Positions 8,264-16,823 of a DNA stretch of 64,000 nt are shown piece after piece. Position 1 is the stretch's first letter, and every line of letters begins with the position of its first letter. The position numbers were made by a program, and so were the translations under genes. Source of the DNA: Salinibacillus aidingensis (GTDB lineage: Bacteria > Bacillota > Bacilli > Bacillales > Alkalibacillaceae); assembly GCF_039522525.1 (NCBI RefSeq), contig NZ_BAAADO010000004.1, forward strand, positions 62,001 through 126,000, given 5' to 3'. The notes under the pieces are model-generated. The model had not been told where the DNA came from. It did no database searches and saw only the letters and a program-made list of their open reading frames with translations.

Positions 8264-9049
8264 TCATTTATCATCTGAATGATTTCTCTTTTCTTCTTTG
8301 GCCACTTCCTCCGTATAAGGATCGATTTCATAAGGCTTTAAATCCCCGAATACACTCATGGTATCTTCTTCATCCAGGTTTTCCTCATATTCTTCATGCC
8401 TTGGGCTGGGATAGACAGTGACGTTTCGGCCTTCGATATCATTTCCGGCGAAGTTTTCATAATCCTCTACATAACCGACACGATCATCGGATTCAATGTA
8501 GGTTTCATTATAATGGTCGGGAGATACGGCAAAATCTGAAGGAGAATTGGAGGTTCCCCACTGTGCAACCTCCTGCCAGGAGTCTTCTGCATCAAACGCC
8601 TCGGTGTCTGTATCATCATATTCAAACTTCCCAAATGGGGGCAGAAGCACGCCTTCCTCCACAGGACGCTGTGTGGAAGAAACCTGATCAGGGGAGTGTT
8701 CCACACAATAGGTGGTGGTCGGGAGGGCTTCCAGGCGCTCCAGCGGGATTTCCTTTCCACATACCTGGCAGGTTCCATATGTGCCTTCATCGATAGCCTT
8801 TAACGCATGTTCAATATTTTTTAATTCATCCTCAGCATGGTCATTCAGGGCAATATCTTTTTCACGTTCATATAATGCCGACCCTTCATCAGCAGGATGA
8901 TTGTCATAGCTGGACAATTCTCCCATGGATTGATGATAATGGCCATTTTCTATATCAAAATGATCATTTTCTTTTAACCGCTTTTCAATATCCTCTTTGG
9001 CCTTCTGCAGCTGTGAACGGAAGGTGGACATTTGCTCATTTGTCAGCAT
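8264..9049 (-). CDS. yteA: YteA family TraR/DksA-type zinc-finger protein
   Basis: A 261-residue protein of the sporulation-associated YteA family. An N-terminal coiled coil (about 1-85, MLTNEQMSTFRSQLQKAKED) is followed by a DksA/TraR zinc-finger block, GTYGTCQVCGKEIPLERLEALP, which keeps CQVC and a later Cys (TTYCVEH). The remaining 130 residues are acidic. DksA relatives bind the RNA polymerase secondary channel; the role of YteA is not established. ATG 9049 is chosen because GGAAGGAG lies about nine bases upstream, whereas two earlier in-frame starts are too close or too far. Confidence 0.85.
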   Translation of the reverse strand: MLTNEQMSTFRSQLQKAKEDIEKRLKENDHFDIENGHYHQSMGELSSYDNHPADEGSALYEREKDIALNDHAEDELKNIEHALKAIDEGTYGTCQVCGKEIPLERLEALPTTTYCVEHSPDQVSSTQRPVEEGVLLPPFGKFEYDDTDTEAFDAEDSWQEVAQWGTSNSPSDFAVSPDHYNETYIESDDRVGYVEDYENFAGNDIEGRNVTVYPSPRHEEYEENLDEEDTMSVFGDLKPYEIDPYTEEVAKEEKRNHSDDK

Positions 9050-9181
9050 GATCATAACTCCTTCCTGAAACAATCTTATATGACTATTGTCTGTTGAATT
9101 TAAGGAAAAAATAAAGGTAAATCTAAGAGGAACTACTAAATGATGGAATGAAAAATTTTTATAAAAAATTCAGAAAAACAA

Positions 9182-9210
9182 TTGACAGAAGATTTATTCT
9201 TCTCTATACT
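9182..9210 (+). promoter_or_regulatory. Sigma-A promoter of the metY operon
   Basis: TTGACA (9182-9187) and TATACT (9205-9210) are separated by exactly 17 bases, upstream of the SAM riboswitch. Confidence 0.8.
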
Positions 9211-9299
9211 CTTTATTAACATTTCATTTCGCACAGGCGAAGGAAATTAAAAAAGTGAGACGAATCATCAAGCGTTTCGCCGGAAGAACAATAAAAGAT

Positions 9300-9413
9300 C
9301 TCTTATCCAGAGTGGCGGAGGGAAAGGCCCTGTGAAGCCCGGCAACCTTCAAGTGACGACTTGAAAAGGTGCTAAGTCCTGCAGATCTGACAAACGGATC
9401 TGAAAGATAAGAG
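9300..9413 (+). ncRNA. SAM-I (S-box) riboswitch
   Basis: Classic S-box aptamer: P1 arms CTCTTATC (9300-9307) and GATAAGAG (9406-9413), the conserved CAGAGTGGCGGAGGGA segment, GAAGCCCGGCAACC, and the AAGGTGCTAAGTCC segment in order. With S-adenosylmethionine bound, P1 forms and the terminator just downstream can fold, switching off metY. Confidence 0.96.
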
Positions 9414-9430
9414 GAGGAATTGGAACTTAC

Positions 9431-9460
9431 AACCCTCTTCTTATTGAAGAGGGTTTTTCA
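9431..9460 (+). terminator. Riboswitch-controlled terminator
   Basis: AACCCTCTTC and GAAGAGGGTT form a 10-base stem followed by TTTTC. It lies between the SAM aptamer and metY and is the expression platform. Confidence 0.9.
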
Positions 9461-9571
9461 TTTTCCCTCTTATCCCTTATTTGAGCACTTTAACGCTCTG
9501 GACATTCAAATCATGCGTTAAAACGGAGTAAGGAAGAGATTTTTTACAAAAACTATTAAAGGAGTGGTAAA

Positions 9572-10864
9572 ATGAGTCAGGAAAAATTTGGATTGGAAAC
9601 ATTACATTTACATGGAGGTCAGGAGCCGGATCCAACAACAGGTTCCCGCGCAGTTCCGATTTATCAAACGACCTCATACGCATTTCGTGATACAGAACAT
9701 GCCCAGAACTTATTTGGTCTTAAAGAAGAAGGAAATATTTATTCCCGAATTATGAACCCAACCGTTGATGTTTTTGAAAAACGAATCGCGCTTTTAGAGG
9801 GTGGAACCAATGCGGTTGGATTATCATCAGGGATGGCAGCTATTTCCTTATCCATTTTTAATCTTGCCAGAGCTGGAGATGAAATTGTTGCTGCCACGGA
9901 CCTATATGGGGGAACCTATAACCTGTTTAACCATACCTTGCCGAAATACGGAATCAATGTAAAATTTGTGGACCCTAAAGATCCGGAAAACTTCAGAGAG
10001 GCCATTACAGACAAAACCAAAGCCGTATTTGCTGAGACAATCGGAAATCCAAGTCTTCATATTTTAGACATTGAAGCAGTAGCCGCTATTGCTCATGAAA
10101 ACGGAATTCCATTACTTATTGATAACACATTTGCCACTCCTTATTCCTGCCGGCCTATTGAATACGGAGCAGATGTCGTTATTCATTCCGCTACAAAATG
10201 GATTGGGGGCCACGGAACGGTCATTGCCGGAGTTGTTGTAGATGGCGGAAGCTTTGACTGGAACAATGACAAATTCCCTGATTTTACAGAGCCTGATCCA
10301 AGCTATCATAATCTCGTATTTTCAGAGCTCGGGGAAGCAGCCTTTGGTACGAAGCTTCGTGTACAGCTTCTTCGTGACTTTGGACCATGCTTAAGTCCGC
10401 AAAGTGCATTCCAATTGCTGCAAGGTTTGGAAACCCTGCATCTCCGTGTTCCTAAACATAATGAAAATGCTCTGGAAATCGCGAAATTCCTGGAAAACCA
10501 TGAGAACATAGAGTGGGTGGCTCACCCGGGGCTGAGCAGTCATCCTTCCCATGCACTGGCAGAAAAATATTTTGATCAGGGAGCAGGATCGATTGTCGTC
10601 TTTGGAATTAAAGGGGACCGTGAGGATGGACGTAAAGTTGTTGACAATGTCCAGCTATTTTCACACCTGGCAAATGTGGGCGATGCAAAATCCTTAATCA
10701 TTCATCCAGCCTCAACGACACATCAGCAGCTAAATGAAGAAGAGTTAAAGCAGGCAGGCGTGACAGAGGAATTTATCCGTCTTTCCGTCGGCTTAGAGTC
10801 AACAAAAGACCTCATTCATGATTTAGATCAGGCCATCAAAGCAGCCGTCAAAGAGCCAGTATAA
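9572..10864 (+). CDS. metY: O-acetylhomoserine sulfhydrylase
   Basis: A 430-residue PLP enzyme of the Cys/Met metabolism family. It should make homocysteine from O-acetylhomoserine and sulfide for methionine synthesis. Family marks are ETLHLHGGQEPDPTTGSRAVPIYQTTSY at the start, SRIMNPTVD, LIDNTFATPY, and the PLP-lysine motif VIHSATKWIGGHG. The 430-residue length separates it from the shorter cystathionine gamma-synthases. The SAM riboswitch upstream confirms the methionine pathway. Start at ATG 9572 behind AAAGGAGTGG. Confidence 0.95.
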   Translation: MSQEKFGLETLHLHGGQEPDPTTGSRAVPIYQTTSYAFRDTEHAQNLFGLKEEGNIYSRIMNPTVDVFEKRIALLEGGTNAVGLSSGMAAISLSIFNLARAGDEIVAATDLYGGTYNLFNHTLPKYGINVKFVDPKDPENFREAITDKTKAVFAETIGNPSLHILDIEAVAAIAHENGIPLLIDNTFATPYSCRPIEYGADVVIHSATKWIGGHGTVIAGVVVDGGSFDWNNDKFPDFTEPDPSYHNLVFSELGEAAFGTKLRVQLLRDFGPCLSPQSAFQLLQGLETLHLRVPKHNENALEIAKFLENHENIEWVAHPGLSSHPSHALAEKYFDQGAGSIVVFGIKGDREDGRKVVDNVQLFSHLANVGDAKSLIIHPASTTHQQLNEEELKQAGVTEEFIRLSVGLESTKDLIHDLDQAIKAAVKEPV

Positions 10865-10906
10865 TTTATCAAAGAAAAAATGACATTTATCAGTCAAACG
10901 TAAGTA

Positions 10907-10940
10907 GGGTGACTCCGGAATCAGGAGTCACCCATTTTTT
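10907..10940 (+). terminator. Terminator of metY
   Basis: GGGTGACTCC and GGAGTCACCC pair over 10 bases and are followed by ATTTTTT. Confidence 0.85.
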
Positions 10941-11020
10941 ATGCAAACAAATAAAAATTCAGGTTTTTTGTCATGCTGTTGGAAAATATAAAATATCCGA
11001 CTTTTAGATCATAAGTCATG

Positions 11021-11424
11021 TGAGGCCACGTCCGGCTCCAGCGCCCAGCGACTAGCGTGACTTCCTTCACCTCCGTCCGATAAGTCAACATCGACTCACG
11101 CTGTTCGTCGTGTTTCCTTTTCCGCGTGTTAACTGGCTGTAAGTCCCCCTGTAGAAATAAAGGGGGGGTCAACAGCCAGTAAACACCCGATTTGTTCAAC
11201 TAACAATCAGTGGGGATGAACCCCACTGATTAGAGTTTCACTTTATCTCCTACGGCTCAGTCCAGTCCGTACGTCGCTAATAGAAAAGCGGAGGCGACCG
11301 TTTAGGCCCGACGGCATAAGCAGAATATTCGGAATGGCCGTATTTTGGCCATGGAGGAGATTCTGCTTATGACCGCTTGGGCCTGGGAGCCGTAGCTGGA
11401 CAAACGGGCGCTTCCGCCTTTGTC
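11021..11424 (+). repeat. Nested composite of two repeat families (modular repeat copy 1)
   Basis: The outer unit runs from CCACGTCCGGCTCCAGCG to CGGGCGCTTCCGCCTTTG and matches the undisturbed unit at 44505-44657. Two insertions break it here: the foldable element at about 11121-11246 and a GCGGAGGCGACCG...AGCTGGACAA module at about 11281-11402. Otherwise the gap between metY and the peptidase holds no gene that I can see. Confidence 0.75.
11121..11246 (+). mobile_element. Foldable single-orientation element, copy A (full length)
   Basis: Starts near CGCGTGTTAACTGG and ends AGAGTTTCACTTTAT. ACTGGCTGT/ACAGCCAGT with an inner CCCCCT/AGGGGG form one hairpin; AATCAGTGGGG/CCCCACTGATT form a second, perfect 11-base stem. 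The corresponding site at about 44593-44603 lacks the element, so it behaves as an insertion. Confidence 0.65.
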
Positions 11425-11646
11425 ATGGGTAGAACAGTTTTCAACATTATTTTTCTAAATTATGACAGGTATTATACAAGTATGTTACATTCTGCCTATT
11501 TCTATTTATTTATGTTAATGTTTTTGGTAGAGTAGTAGAGTGAAAAAAATTAACGATATAACGAACCCTTTTCAGTGATGCTTCCGTGTCACTGGAAATG
11601 GACAACATTAATATAAATAGAGAGAACGGATTGGGAGGAACGAGAA

Positions 11647-13152
11647 GTGCTTGAACAAAATAAGCGCCAAACATCCATAAAGAATAAACAGAAGGCAAGG
11701 CTTCCAAAAGTTGTACTGACCACCTGTCTAAGTCTGGGTATTACGTTAGGTTCCGGTTCCATACAAGCTGTCGAATCAGATGAGGAGCTGCCTCGTGTTT
11801 ACCACGTTTATATGGATGGTGAACATGTAGGTACGGTCGGCAGCAAAAAAGTCATCGAGTCCTTTTTGGATGAAAAAGTTACGGCCGAAGAGGAAAAACG
11901 AGGGGATGTTCAATTAGCTGTAAGCCAGGATATTGAATACATACCTGAGGTTACTTTCCAGCCTGTATTTGATAATCAGCGTGTTATGAATCAGCTGAAG
12001 GATGAAATCAGCTATAGTCTGGCAGCTGTTCAGCTTAAGGTTGGTGGAGAATTAGTCGGTTATTTTAAGGATGAAAAAGTTGCCAAGAAAGTTCTGGCTA
12101 AATATATGGAAAAATACCTGCCTGAAAAGGTGGTTAAGCAAACCATTCAGGATATTGTGAATGAATCAGAAAATACGGAAAAAACTTCTGAATCTGACGA
12201 AGATGAAAAGAAAGCGTCAGATGATAAGAAGATTAAAACAGAGGATTCTACTATACTAGACGTTTCTTTTTCAAAAAAGGTTTCACTTTCCGACGAAAAA
12301 GTGGATCCCAATGAAATTTTATCCGTCGAACAGGGAATAAAATTACTGGAAAAAGGAACACTCGGCCAAAAGCTTCACGAAGTAAAACAGGGAGAGGCTC
12401 TAAGCACGATTGCCTCCAAGCATGATTTAAGTGTAAGTGAACTATTATCCCTGAACCCTGATTTAGAGGAAAACTCCATTATTCAAATCGGGGATAAAGT
12501 CAATGTTACCGGTTATGAGCCTTTTTTAAATGTTGAAACAACCGAGGAAAAAACGGTTAAAGAAACGATCGATTATGAAACAGAATATAAACAGACGGAT
12601 GATTTATTTAAAGGTCAGACCCGTGTTCAGCAGCAGGGGCAGGAAGGAACCAAAAAGATTCATTACCGCTTAAAGAAAAAGAATGGACAGGTTGTTGATC
12701 GTGAAGTGATGGACAGCGAAGTGATTAAAGAACCTGTGAAGAAAATTGTACTGGAAGGGACAAAAGTGATTCCGTCCAGGGGTACAGGCGACTTCAGATG
12801 GCCGGCAGCTGGTGGTTATGTTTCCAGCGGTATGGGCCAAAGATGGGGAAGCTTCCATAAAGGAATGGACATTGCCCGCCCAAGTAACCGGTCCATCTAT
12901 GCGGCCGATAATGGTGTGGTCGTATCAGCAGGTTATGATGGCGGCTATGGAAACCGCATTGTGATCAACCATAAAAACGGATATCGTACCACTTACAGTC
13001 ACTTATCTTCTATTCGGGTAAATGTGGGACAAACCGTACAAAAAGGTCAAGTGATTGGAATAATGGGATCGACAGGAAATTCCACAGGTGTCCATTTACA
13101 CTTTGAGGTTTATAAAAACGGTGCCTTGAAAAACCCTGCTAATTTCTTTTAA
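11647..13152 (+). CDS. M23 peptidoglycan endopeptidase with LysM and G5 domains
   Basis: A 501-residue exported cell-wall hydrolase. A basic N-terminus and hydrophobic segment (about 22-45) form a signal or anchor. A LysM domain lies near 240-285 (HEVKQGEALSTIASKH), a G5 domain near 290-370, and a C-terminal M23 domain near 385-500 with the zinc ligands of HKGMDIARP and HLHFEVYKNG. It should cut peptide cross-links in peptidoglycan, as lytic M23 enzymes do. The GTG start at 11647 follows GGGAGGAACGAG. Terminator downstream. Confidence 0.9.
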   Translation: MLEQNKRQTSIKNKQKARLPKVVLTTCLSLGITLGSGSIQAVESDEELPRVYHVYMDGEHVGTVGSKKVIESFLDEKVTAEEEKRGDVQLAVSQDIEYIPEVTFQPVFDNQRVMNQLKDEISYSLAAVQLKVGGELVGYFKDEKVAKKVLAKYMEKYLPEKVVKQTIQDIVNESENTEKTSESDEDEKKASDDKKIKTEDSTILDVSFSKKVSLSDEKVDPNEILSVEQGIKLLEKGTLGQKLHEVKQGEALSTIASKHDLSVSELLSLNPDLEENSIIQIGDKVNVTGYEPFLNVETTEEKTVKETIDYETEYKQTDDLFKGQTRVQQQGQEGTKKIHYRLKKKNGQVVDREVMDSEVIKEPVKKIVLEGTKVIPSRGTGDFRWPAAGGYVSSGMGQRWGSFHKGMDIARPSNRSIYAADNGVVVSAGYDGGYGNRIVINHKNGYRTTYSHLSSIRVNVGQTVQKGQVIGIMGSTGNSTGVHLHFEVYKNGALKNPANFF

Positions 13153-13193
13153 TACCTATGTTCAGCAAAAACGATAATAAAAATCCTGATAGG

Positions 13194-13226
13194 CAGCCAC
13201 TCTCTATAAGAGGGTGGCTGTTTTTT
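13194..13226 (+). terminator. Terminator of the M23 gene
   Basis: CAGCCACTCTCT pairs with AGAGGGTGGCTG (one G-T pair) and is followed by TTTTTTA. Confidence 0.8.
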
Positions 13227-13307
13227 ATACTTTTAAAGTTACCCACCTTAAGAATAAAAACCTTGCAGCAATCCATGATAAAACTATAGAAATAAAGGAG
13301 GATGATG

Positions 13308-14369
13308 ATGGGTAAACAATCACTTTTCAAGAAGCTTATGCTAATTGGGCTCATTTTTGTTATGATGGTCAGTTCAACACTTCCGGCCCATGCTCAAGTA
13401 CAAAACGTTCCGACAGCAGGAGTGGCCATTAACGGAAAGGTCGTTGACGGGATCAATCCCATTAAAATCGATGGGACGTATTACTTACCCTTTGTAAGAA
13501 TAGCCAAGATCCTGGGTTATAATCATATTAAATTTGAGAAGAGAACGAAAACCTACGAGATTACAGATGGTTCGACGACGATTCGGACAACCATGGGTGG
13601 AACGAAGGCGAAGAAGGGGAATGAGTATGTAAACATTAAGCCCCCGAGATGGATCCATGATACCGCATATATTTCGCTGCATGCGGCTGGTGCTTTATTT
13701 AATTCCTACATTCGCTTTAAAAAGGAAAATGGCTCTATCCAAATTCAGAAGCCTGCACAAAAATACGTTGTCCATTCCGGTGATACATTATGGAATATTT
13801 CCCGTATCCACCACACGAGCGTGCAAAAGCTGAAGTCACTGAATAACCTGAAAACAAATCTTATTGTCGATGGACAGGTCTTAAAATTACCTGCAGGCGA
13901 CGACAGTGCAAAGGAAATGGAACCGATTCGTGAACGGGAGCCTGTTGAAAATAATAATAAGCTGACAGCCACCAAGCAAAGGGATAATATTATTCGTGAA
14001 GCCAAAAAATATCTTGGGGCAGGCTACAAATTTGGGGCAACATTAGCGGAAGCTCCTAAATTGTTTGATTGCTCTTCCTATACCCAGCTGGTCTTCAAAA
14101 ATAACGGAATTCAGCTCCCAAGAGTCTCAAGAGATCAGGCGAAAAAAGGAAGATCCATCACCAAAAGTCAGCTAAAAACAGGAGATCTAATGTTTTTCAC
14201 CACGAATGACTTATATTCAGACGGAAGAGTAGGGCATGTCGGCATTTATATGGGAAATGGAGACATGATTCATGCTTCTACCTCCAAAGGGGTAACCATT
14301 ACGAAAAATGTTTTAAGTAACAGCTACTGGAAACGAAATTATTTGTTTTCCAAAAGAGTGATTGAATAA
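13308..14369 (+). CDS. NlpC/P60 endopeptidase with copper-amine-oxidase-like N-domain and LysM
   Basis: A 353-residue secreted protein. After a signal peptide (about 1-30, ending AHA) comes a copper-amine-oxidase N-terminal-like domain (VAINGKVVDGINPIKIDGTYYLPF), a LysM domain (KYVVHSGDTLWNISRIHHTS, about 148-195) and an NlpC/P60 domain (about 225-350). The catalytic Cys is in FDCSSYTQLVF and the His in GHVGIYMGNGDMIHAS. It probably cleaves gamma-D-Glu-diaminopimelate bonds in the wall. ATG 13308 is the third of three tandem ATGs after AAAGGAGG and gives the best spacing. Confidence 0.9.
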   Translation: MGKQSLFKKLMLIGLIFVMMVSSTLPAHAQVQNVPTAGVAINGKVVDGINPIKIDGTYYLPFVRIAKILGYNHIKFEKRTKTYEITDGSTTIRTTMGGTKAKKGNEYVNIKPPRWIHDTAYISLHAAGALFNSYIRFKKENGSIQIQKPAQKYVVHSGDTLWNISRIHHTSVQKLKSLNNLKTNLIVDGQVLKLPAGDDSAKEMEPIREREPVENNNKLTATKQRDNIIREAKKYLGAGYKFGATLAEAPKLFDCSSYTQLVFKNNGIQLPRVSRDQAKKGRSITKSQLKTGDLMFFTTNDLYSDGRVGHVGIYMGNGDMIHASTSKGVTITKNVLSNSYWKRNYLFSKRVIE

Positions 14370-14406
14370 ACAAAGCAATAGAAATGAACTCTTGATTTGA
14401 GGGTTT

Positions 14407-14491
14407 ACCATCCGGCAGTCACCGTTCTGGGCTGATGTGCATAGGGTATTAGCACAAAATCACCCTGAGCGGTGAATGGATAAAGGATGGT
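14407..14491 (+). promoter_or_regulatory. Structured leader that can hide the ribosome site of the downstream permease gene
   Basis: Nested complementary arms: ACCATCC (14407-14413) with GGATGGT (14485-14491); TCACCGTTC (14419-14427) with GAGCGGTGA (14467-14475); GGG with CCC inside; and TGTGC/GCACA (14436-14440/14452-14456) at the tip. The outer 3' arm is the AAGGATGG ribosome site of the gene that starts at 14500, so folding should block translation. I do not recognise a known riboswitch class. Confidence 0.6.
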
Positions 14492-14499
14492 GAACACTC

Positions 14500-15924
14500 A
14501 TGGAGTTGGAATTCAGCCATTTTCTATACGGACTTTTCACAATACTGATTATTGTTACGATGGCCTTTCGAAAAGGTGTCGTTTTACCTACATTGCTGGG
14601 AACCTTTCTTGTCGCCTGGGCATTTAAAGGCAGTGTTATCAGTGGATTTACGGCGATATTTAATGCGAATTTAGTGGCGGCAAAGGAACTGTTTAATATT
14701 TTCCTCATCATTACCTTCATGGTTGCTCTGTTGCATGCCTTGAAGGACCTCGGAGCCGACCGGCGAATGATTGAACCGATTCAGAAATTCATGACCAATG
14801 CACATGTGGCCTTTTTTGTTCTGATCGGGGTTACTTATGTCATTTCGTTATTTTTCTGGCCAACACCAGCTGTCCCATTGATTTGTGCATTGCTTGTTCC
14901 TGCGGCTGTGCGATCGGGTCTGCCTGTTATGGTGGCAGCCGTTGCTATTGCTTTAGCGGGTCAGGGCATGGCGCTGTCCTCGGACTATATTATACAGGTC
15001 GCACCGGAATTATCTGCAAAAGCAGCAGGTGTGGAAACCGGCTTACTTGCAGACCGGGCACTGGTCCTTTCCCTTATAACCGGGATCATAGCTGTCGCTC
15101 TTGTTTATTTTTGGCATCGAAAATCGTTTCGGACCAAACACGATCCTGTCAATGAAAAAGAAATTCAGGCGATGCAGGGGCTTGAAGAAAGTCATCGCAC
15201 ATCAAAATCAAATAGCATTACTGCCTGGAGTAAAGTTTTTGCGGTATTGGTTCCATTATCGATGCTCGCGGTTATGATCACAATGATTTCCTCCAAGCTA
15301 ACGTCCGGCCGGATGGGAAGCTTTGAAGGAGGAGACGGAGCTGCCTTTATTGGTGGCGTGGCTGTCATTCTGCTGCTGCTTGCATCGGTTGCGTTTGGAA
15401 AGCATAAGGCGCTGGATTATATTGGTGAGCATATCACAGAAGGTTTCGTGTTTGCCTTTAAGGCGATGGGACCGGTGATCCCCATTGCAGGCTTCTTCTT
15501 CTTAGGAAGCTCGGATTTTTCCGGCAGCATTTTATCGTTGGGCGATCAGTCTGCACCGGCCTTCCTGTTTGATATTGTTAAGGCATCACAGGATATTCTG
15601 CCTCAGAGCACCATTCTGGCCGGTTTAAGTATATTAGTTATTGGTATTATTACCGGTTTGGATGGTTCCGGATTTTCAGGATTACCCCTCACCGGTTCCT
15701 TATCTGGAGCATTAGCCACAACAGGGGCAGATCCGGCAACACTCGCAGCCATTGGGCAAATGGGCTCGATTTGGACCGGTGGCGGAACAATTATCGCCTG
15801 GTCTTCGTTAATCGCAATTGCCGGTTTTTGCGGAATTTCGGTTATGGATCTTGTCCGGAAAAATTTCGCGCCTGTTATTCTCGGCTTAACACTGTCAACG
15901 ATCATCGCCCTGTTGATCTGGTAA
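14500..15924 (+). CDS. Multi-pass permease, ion-transporter type, substrate unknown
   Basis: A 474-residue protein with about 11-12 membrane helices. The general organisation, with two related halves, Gly/Pro-rich re-entrant-like segments (SLFFWPTPAVPLICALLVPAA and GLDGSGFSGLPLTGSLSGAL) and a charged central loop, resembles carboxylate or ion permeases of the IT superfamily, but I cannot assign a substrate. The structured leader suggests translational control. The DmpA-type peptidase and BCCT transporter that follow are not obviously linked, as a minus-strand coat gene lies between. Confidence 0.7.
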   Translation: MELEFSHFLYGLFTILIIVTMAFRKGVVLPTLLGTFLVAWAFKGSVISGFTAIFNANLVAAKELFNIFLIITFMVALLHALKDLGADRRMIEPIQKFMTNAHVAFFVLIGVTYVISLFFWPTPAVPLICALLVPAAVRSGLPVMVAAVAIALAGQGMALSSDYIIQVAPELSAKAAGVETGLLADRALVLSLITGIIAVALVYFWHRKSFRTKHDPVNEKEIQAMQGLEESHRTSKSNSITAWSKVFAVLVPLSMLAVMITMISSKLTSGRMGSFEGGDGAAFIGGVAVILLLLASVAFGKHKALDYIGEHITEGFVFAFKAMGPVIPIAGFFFLGSSDFSGSILSLGDQSAPAFLFDIVKASQDILPQSTILAGLSILVIGIITGLDGSGFSGLPLTGSLSGALATTGADPATLAAIGQMGSIWTGGGTIIAWSSLIAIAGFCGISVMDLVRKNFAPVILGLTLSTIIALLIW

Positions 15925-15942
15925 CGATTCAGCTTTAACGAA

Positions 15943-15990
15943 CACAGGAACAGTCCCATTAGTGTGGCTGAAATGGGGGTGTTCCTTTGC
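15943..15990 (+). terminator. Terminator of the permease gene
   Basis: AGGAACAGTCCCATT pairs with most of AATGGGGGTGTTCCT, followed by TTTG. Confidence 0.6.
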
Positions 15991-16026
15991 CATTATTAAG
16001 GGTCTTTGGTTGTGTTTTATTTACCA

Positions 16027-16057
16027 AAAAATGGGACCTGGAATCCCAGGCCCCGTG
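16027..16057 (-). terminator. Terminator of the coat gene
   Basis: On the minus strand GGGGCCTGGG and CCAGGTCCC pair and are followed by ATTTTTT, just downstream of the coat gene stop. Confidence 0.7.
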
Positions 16058-16076
16058 CTTATTTTCGAACATGATT

Positions 16077-16607
16077 TTATAGTAGTGAAACGGCAGGCAG
16101 GCAAGTGATTGCGCAGAAGCAGTCTAAGTCAACAGTGATGCAGATTCCGGTACGTTCTAAATCGTTCACATTTAATCCATTCAGCTGGTCGCAAGGGTCT
16201 TCATCACATTTTGCTCCATGCTGATCTCCAGCCTGATCCGGGTCTCCGTCACAGGTCAGCAATTCCAGAACAGCGCAGCAATCGTCACCTACTTCATTTA
16301 CACGGAATACAAAGCTTTCAATGCAATCAAAAAGTGCATTTATGCCAGCACCTTGAATGTCAGCTCCAAATCCTTTAAACGGTTTTAAATCTTTTCCATA
16401 TAGAATAAAAGGTACAGTGTCAAGATTATTTCGGCTTACAGGGGATACAAGGCTGTTAATGGATCTTTCACAGCTAACATCACATAGTTCATCCGTTACA
16501 TCATCCTGGGCATCTGCAATGGCACGAACAACATCGCACACGCAGTTATCATCAGTAAATTCGCCAGCTACTCGATTATCGTCTTTAAATTTTTTACCGC
16601 AACCCAT
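16077..16607 (-). CDS. CotY/CotZ-type spore coat protein
   Basis: A 176-residue Cys-rich protein of the CotY/CotZ (ExsY) family, which forms the cross-linked crust or exosporium layer of spores. Family blocks include the N-terminal MGCGKKF, CVCDVVRAIADAQDDV, TVPFILYGKDLKPFKGFG, FRVNEVGDDCCAVLELL and C-terminal CITVDLDCFCAITCL. The many Cys support disulfide-linked assembly. ATG 16607 is used because GGAG lies about 11 bases upstream, while the in-frame GTG at 16619 overlaps that ribosome site. A sigma-K-like promoter precedes it. Confidence 0.9.
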   Translation of the reverse strand: MGCGKKFKDDNRVAGEFTDDNCVCDVVRAIADAQDDVTDELCDVSCERSINSLVSPVSRNNLDTVPFILYGKDLKPFKGFGADIQGAGINALFDCIESFVFRVNEVGDDCCAVLELLTCDGDPDQAGDQHGAKCDEDPCDQLNGLNVNDLERTGICITVDLDCFCAITCLPAVSLL

Positions 16608-16652
16608 CGATTGGAACACTCCTTTTTTTCTGATTTTTAAATTCTACACTAA

Positions 16653-16679
16653 CAACGTATGAGATTTTCGTGGATAGGT
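16653..16679 (-). promoter_or_regulatory. Possible sigma-K promoter of the coat gene
   Basis: On the minus strand CATACGTTG matches the sigma-K minus-10 consensus CATANNNTR, with AC 16 bases upstream. A mother-cell sigma factor fits a coat protein gene. Confidence 0.45.
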
Positions 16680-16823
16680 ATAGTCGAATATCCCAGGTCT
16701 GAGAGGAAAAGTATAAAAATAGGTGAATGTGCCAATGCAGGATTCCTTGTGATAGATATCTTTCATAGATAGGAGAGAAGCAGACCGTCATCTGCTATAA
16801 TAGACCAAAAAGGGGGATTATTC

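Noticed and set aside
10939..11199. Minus-strand 86-codon frame after metY
   Set aside because: Lies across the metY terminator and repeat DNA; its protein is explained by repeat composition.
14407..14491. THF or other known riboswitch in front of the permease
   Set aside because: A GAGCGGTGAA segment resembles part of the THF consensus, but the rest of the conserved core is absent.
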